DNA of 64,000 bases from Rhodoferax_B ferrireducens_A. Lineage in GTDB: Bacteria > Pseudomonadota > Gammaproteobacteria > Burkholderiales > Burkholderiaceae_C. The notes beneath the pieces are model-generated. The model searched no databases, was not told the origin of the DNA, and worked only from the letters and a program-made list of their open reading frames with translations. The position numbers and the translations under genes are program-made. Each line of letters begins with the position of its first letter. The first letter of the stretch is position 1. The stretch is taken from positions 1 through 64,000 of the forward strand of contig NZ_JAVDXT010000002.1 of assembly GCF_031458075.1 (NCBI RefSeq), written 5' to 3'. Below are positions 60,655 to 64,000 of the stretch, in pieces.

Positions 60655-61509
60655 TTATATTAAATTCGTCAACATCATTTTGTACGCTTCAATTTGTCGT
60701 CTTGTAAAAACTGAACCGTTAGAATCTCGGATATTGTTTATTGCCAAATTTTCAATTCCATCAGGATTAATTGTTACTGATGAAGTTTTCCTGAGCCCAT
60801 CTGCAACACACTTGGAGAAGACGGCGCGCCATAGATGACCATATATCCAAAGATACCGAGGTTTAATCAGCATCTTGTCACGCATGGCTTTGCTCGGTCT
60901 CGATGAAAATAGTACTTTTCTTGCAATTGCATTTGCCCGGGCTGATGCAATTGACTTTTTGCAAATTACTCCGTGCGCGTTATTTTTAATGTCTAATTTG
61001 CAAGTATTTCCATTTTTTTCTAAAAAATAGTTGTCATTAAACTGAGCACAAAAATCAAGTACAGCGAGTTGCGGTAACTCATTTAGTGCTGTATTTAGGC
61101 TACGTACTATTGAGCGAAATTTTTTGATGCCGACTCCATTGCTAAGTTGGGATGATATTTTTATTGCTTGTTTTATGGAGAAAAGGTCATTTTCAAAGCT
61201 ATATCCAAAAGTATAAATTATATTGGGTATATCAAATTTTGAAAATTTTAAGCCTTCATAGTCGCTGTCCATTATTGCAATGGTGTTTGCAGCTTCGCTT
61301 TTTGCGATTTTTTCTACATAGGACATTACGGCAGAACGAGGGCCAATCGATTTAAAGTGAAAACTTAAAGGTCCTTTATAGAATACGGAAAAAACAGATT
61401 GCCAAAATCTTTGATCGACTCCCGTTCCTTCAACGTACACCGTCCTATCTACGCCAAAAAATAGTGATGTATTGCGGATTCCGCTTTGTGATCGCGTAAA
61501 ACTCACCAA
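60655..61509 (-). CDS. ariB: DUF4435 (TOPRIM-like) effector, PARIS AriB-like
   Basis: 284 residues. TVYVEGTGVDQRFW gives the TOPRIM Glu, AIMDSDYEG the DxD, and YSFENDLFS the conserved Glu-Asn of DUF4435. In PARIS, AriB is the toxic nuclease released when AriA senses a phage anti-restriction protein; it has been reported to cut tRNA. Codons and base composition are strongly AT-rich compared with neighbours, a sign of recent transfer. It overlaps the ATPase gene by 7 bp and follows it as in known PARIS loci. No experimental proof here. Confidence 0.8.
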   Translation of the reverse strand: MVSFTRSQSGIRNTSLFFGVDRTVYVEGTGVDQRFWQSVFSVFYKGPLSFHFKSIGPRSAVMSYVEKIAKSEAANTIAIMDSDYEGLKFSKFDIPNIIYTFGYSFENDLFSIKQAIKISSQLSNGVGIKKFRSIVRSLNTALNELPQLAVLDFCAQFNDNYFLEKNGNTCKLDIKNNAHGVICKKSIASARANAIARKVLFSSRPSKAMRDKMLIKPRYLWIYGHLWRAVFSKCVADGLRKTSSVTINPDGIENLAINNIRDSNGSVFTRRQIEAYKMMLTNLI

Positions 61510-62795
61510 ATATCCTCCATTACACTAACACAATCAGCATATGATCCAACAATATCTGGGGAGTGTGTTGCGAATATTATTTGGGCATTTGTATTTATTC
61601 GCGTGATTGCCGGGACGAGTTTCTCTTGCCAGCTAACATGTAAAGAAAGTTCAGGTTCGTCGGCGATAAATATTACTGATTGTTGATCTTGCAGTAATGC
61701 CTCGCCAAGAATAATTAAGAGTTGTTTTTCTCCGGAAGAAAGATCCATTGGTCTGATGACTCGCCCCTCAGGGGACCTAGCTTCAATTTCATTTCTTTCA
61801 TTGATAACAACTATTTTTCTTGGTCCTAGGAGTGCGTTTACTTCCTCAAGAAAGGAGTCGCGTAATGCAAATATTTTTCTGCGTTGAACTTGTAAGGCAT
61901 CGTATTTCTGAACAAGAGAATTGGCCCTTAACGTTCCCGCTAATACCATAAATTCTTGAAGAAGCATTCCGTCACCATTTTGAATTTTTCGACGTGCAAT
62001 ATCGAAATTTTTAAATAATGTTGTAATAACTGAGGATGTCTTTTTCTGATCTACTCCTATCTCAGTTAGAGCGCGTGTTAACGAATCAGTTTCTTTTGCT
62101 ACTTCAAGTTTTTGTACTGCCGATTTAAATAATGATGTGGTTTCAATTGATAGTAACGAGACGAAGCTATCTCGCTGAAAATTGGCTGCCGCATCGGCAC
62201 TCTCACGGTCTAATTTTGAGAATAATCGAACTAACTGGTTAATGATTGTGTCAAGTTTCTGATCGACAGGGTTGGAGATGTTTCTCTCTGTCGTAGGTCT
62301 TGGCTCCGTCTTTGCATCGATAACAAATCTATTTACTGAAAGAAGAGTTACTTGGACTAGTTCTGATAATGTTTTGTTGAGGTCGGCAAAACCTCCATTG
62401 CGCATTAATAACTCGCGTAAGTGACGAGGGGGTACGCTTCTATAATGGCGTTCCTCTGCGAGGCGATCTAAATCATATGTTACCGGTTTTCCATCGCTTC
62501 CGTGACGAATGGTGTAGTTTATGTCGTAATAAGGGAGATCGGATTTTTGTTTTTTTGTAATGGAGATTTTTGTATTTTTTCCCTTTTTTAAAGGTTTTAA
62601 AACAAGCTCCATTGTCATGAAGTCAATTCGATCAAGTCTTTCAAAATCTGCAGCTAATCCCGCTGCAATTAAGTTGATGATTGTTGTTTTTCCGGTTCCA
62701 TTTTGACCCACCATGAAATTCACTGAATCATTGAAACTTAATTTCAGTGGCGGTTTGCCCCATAAACCACTTATTAGTACAGATGACAATATCAT
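61503..62795 (-). CDS. ariA: AAA/ABC-type ATPase, PARIS AriA-like
   Basis: 430 residues. Walker A GQNGTGKTT (residues 30-38), signature DLSSGEKQLL, Walker B VIFIADEPELSLH and the switch IIFATHSPDIV mark an ABC/SMC-like AAA_21 ATPase of the OLD group. Length, and order directly before a DUF4435 gene, match AriA of PARIS, the sensor that scaffolds AriB. AAGGA lies 7 bp before the ATG. It begins 28 bp after the glnS stop on the same strand and could be read through from glnS. Confidence 0.82.
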   Translation of the reverse strand: MILSSVLISGLWGKPPLKLSFNDSVNFMVGQNGTGKTTIINLIAAGLAADFERLDRIDFMTMELVLKPLKKGKNTKISITKKQKSDLPYYDINYTIRHGSDGKPVTYDLDRLAEERHYRSVPPRHLRELLMRNGGFADLNKTLSELVQVTLLSVNRFVIDAKTEPRPTTERNISNPVDQKLDTIINQLVRLFSKLDRESADAAANFQRDSFVSLLSIETTSLFKSAVQKLEVAKETDSLTRALTEIGVDQKKTSSVITTLFKNFDIARRKIQNGDGMLLQEFMVLAGTLRANSLVQKYDALQVQRRKIFALRDSFLEEVNALLGPRKIVVINERNEIEARSPEGRVIRPMDLSSGEKQLLIILGEALLQDQQSVIFIADEPELSLHVSWQEKLVPAITRINTNAQIIFATHSPDIVGSYADCVSVMEDIW

Positions 62796-62823
62796 TAAAA
62801 ATTCCTTGCTTTTTGGTACGCGA

Positions 62824-64000
62824 TTACTTCCCCCAACTATCCTTCAACCCCACAGCCAAGTTAAACACCAACTTCGTGCCTTGAACGTGGTCCACCCGGT
62901 CCGCCACAAAGTAGCCATGCCGCTCAAACTGGAACTTGTCGTCCGCCTTGGCTGCCGCTAACGACGGCTCGACGATGGCTTGCACGACTTTCAGGCTGTT
63001 CGGGTTCAGGCTCTCAATAAAGTCTTTGCCGCCGGCGTCGGGCTGGGCGTCGATGAACAGGCGGTCGTACATGCGGACTTCGGCGGGCAGGCCGTCGGCT
63101 ACGGCGACCCAGGTGATTACGCCCTTGACCTTGACGGCATCGGCGCCGGGGGTGCCGCTCTTGGTGTCGGGGATGAGTTCGGCATGCACTTCGGTCACAC
63201 GGCCGTCGGCGTCTTTCACGGCGCCGGTGCAGCTGATGACGTGGCCGTATTTGAGGCGTACCTTGTTGCCAGGGAACAGGCGGAAGAAGCCCTTGGGCGG
63301 GGTTTCTTCATAGTCACCGCGTTCGATCCACACCTCTTTGCCGATGTTGAACTGGCGCTTGCCCAGTTCGGGCAGATGCGGGTGCACGGGGGCGCTGCAG
63401 GCGTCCAGCTGGCCAGCGCCCATCACGCTGTTCCAGTTAGTCAGCACCAACTTGACGGGGTCGAGCACGGCCATGGCGCGGGGGGCGCTGTGGTCCAGGG
63501 TTTCGCGCAGGCAGCCTTCCAGGGTGCTGTAGTCGATCCAGCTGTCGCTCTTGGTGACGCCGATTCGTTCGGCAAACAGGTTCAGCGCCTCGGGGGTGTA
63601 GCCGCGGCGGCGCAGGCCCACGATGGTGGGCATGCGCGGGTCGTCCCAGCCGCTGACCTTGTGGTCGTACACCAGCTGGGCCAGTTTGCGCTTGCTGGTG
63701 ACCACGTAGGTGAGGTTCAGGCGGGCAAATTCGTACTGGTGCGGTGGCGGGCTGGCCAGCAGGCCGCCTTCGCACAGGCGGGCCAGCAGCCAGTCGTAGA
63801 ACGGGCGCTGGTCTTCAAATTCCAGGGTGCAGATGCTGTGGGTGATCTGCTCCAGCGCGTCTTCGATGGGGTGGGCAAAGGTGTACATCGGGTAGATGCA
63901 CCATTTGTCGCCGGTGTGGTGGTGGGTGGCGCGGCGGATGCGGTAGATGGCCGGGTCGCGCATATTGATGTTGGGGCTGGCCATGTCGATCTTGGCGCGC
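62824..64000 (-). CDS. glnS: Glutaminyl-tRNA synthetase (5' part outside the window)
   Basis: The C-terminal two-thirds of GlnRS, running off the right edge; the frame stays open to the last base, and the internal ATG at 63984 is not the start. Motifs: MRDPAIYRIRRATHHHTGDKWCIYPMYTFAHPIEDA (split here as the catalytic-core region), DDPRMPTIVGLRRRGY, and the beta-barrel anticodon domains with KVWIERGDYEE-like and PKGFFRLFPGN. It charges tRNA-Gln. The stop lies 28 bp before the PARIS ATPase gene. Confidence 0.97.
   Translation of the reverse strand, partial: RAKIDMASPNINMRDPAIYRIRRATHHHTGDKWCIYPMYTFAHPIEDALEQITHSICTLEFEDQRPFYDWLLARLCEGGLLASPPPHQYEFARLNLTYVVTSKRKLAQLVYDHKVSGWDDPRMPTIVGLRRRGYTPEALNLFAERIGVTKSDSWIDYSTLEGCLRETLDHSAPRAMAVLDPVKLVLTNWNSVMGAGQLDACSAPVHPHLPELGKRQFNIGKEVWIERGDYEETPPKGFFRLFPGNKVRLKYGHVISCTGAVKDADGRVTEVHAELIPDTKSGTPGADAVKVKGVITWVAVADGLPAEVRMYDRLFIDAQPDAGGKDFIESLNPNSLKVVQAIVEPSLAAAKADDKFQFERHGYFVADRVDHVQGTKLVFNLAVGLKDSWGK

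Noticed and set aside
1..64000. tRNA and rRNA genes
   Set aside because: No cloverleaf-like or rRNA-like sequence was recognised; a tRNAscan run would settle it.

Overview
The window is a high-GC, gene-dense chromosomal segment of a betaproteobacterium, most likely a member of the Comamonadaceae related to Rhodoferax. Three things point there. There is a Bug/TctC-type solute-binding protein, a groESL operon preceded by both a sigma32-like promoter and a CIRCE element, and a short intergenic two-hairpin repeat in ten copies of the kind that litters Comamonadaceae genomes. The genus is inferred from gene content and style, not from a marker gene.

Layout. Positions 1-5284 hold a type I secretion module: the end of a large octapeptide-repeat, calcium-binding secreted protein, its HlyB-like ABC exporter and its HlyD-like adaptor. 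Positions 5327-11720 hold surface-glycan genes: a DUF4422-like protein, two glycosyltransferases with related methyltransferase-like tails that face each other, an exostosin-like transferase and UDP-glucuronate decarboxylase. Next come an outer-membrane barrel, a three-gene PfpI/isochorismatase/GlxA-regulator operon and groESL. Positions 17.7-21.0 kb look like an aldarate (galactarate/talarate) utilisation operon: exported lactonase, orphan Bug binding protein and enolase-superfamily dehydratase, with a GntR/FadR-type operator in front. Small exported proteins, a lipoprotein and a divergent TetR regulator follow.

Positions 24.4-29.1 kb are the most interesting metabolic locus: a LuxR receptor, an RsaM-like modulator, and a divergent luxI that starts a tightly overlapping operon luxI-cysC-DHH phosphoesterase-sulfotransferase. 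The operon is preceded by a perfect lux-box palindrome correctly placed against a -10 box. The genes would make PAPS, use it and dispose of the PAP by-product, so this reads as a quorum-controlled sulfation cassette. A chemoreceptor follows.

Positions 31-57 kb are mostly ordinary accessory and housekeeping genes: PPi-phosphofructokinase, three c-di-GMP enzymes, TerB-like protein, an orphan phage tail sheath, M23 peptidase, a MoxR-DUF58-TgpA-like operon lacking the transglutaminase core, a fused MFS/spermidine-synthase-like protein, cytochrome b561, bestrophin, old yellow enzyme, thioredoxin 2, M14 peptidase, uridine kinase and an RNB exonuclease.

Positions 58.6-62.8 kb, next to the 3' end of glnS, form a small defence island: a MITE-like inverted repeat, a GIY-YIG-like protein, an AbiEii toxin with an XRE antitoxin under a long operator palindrome, and a strikingly AT-rich AAA ATPase plus DUF4435 pair that matches the PARIS anti-phage system (AriA/AriB).
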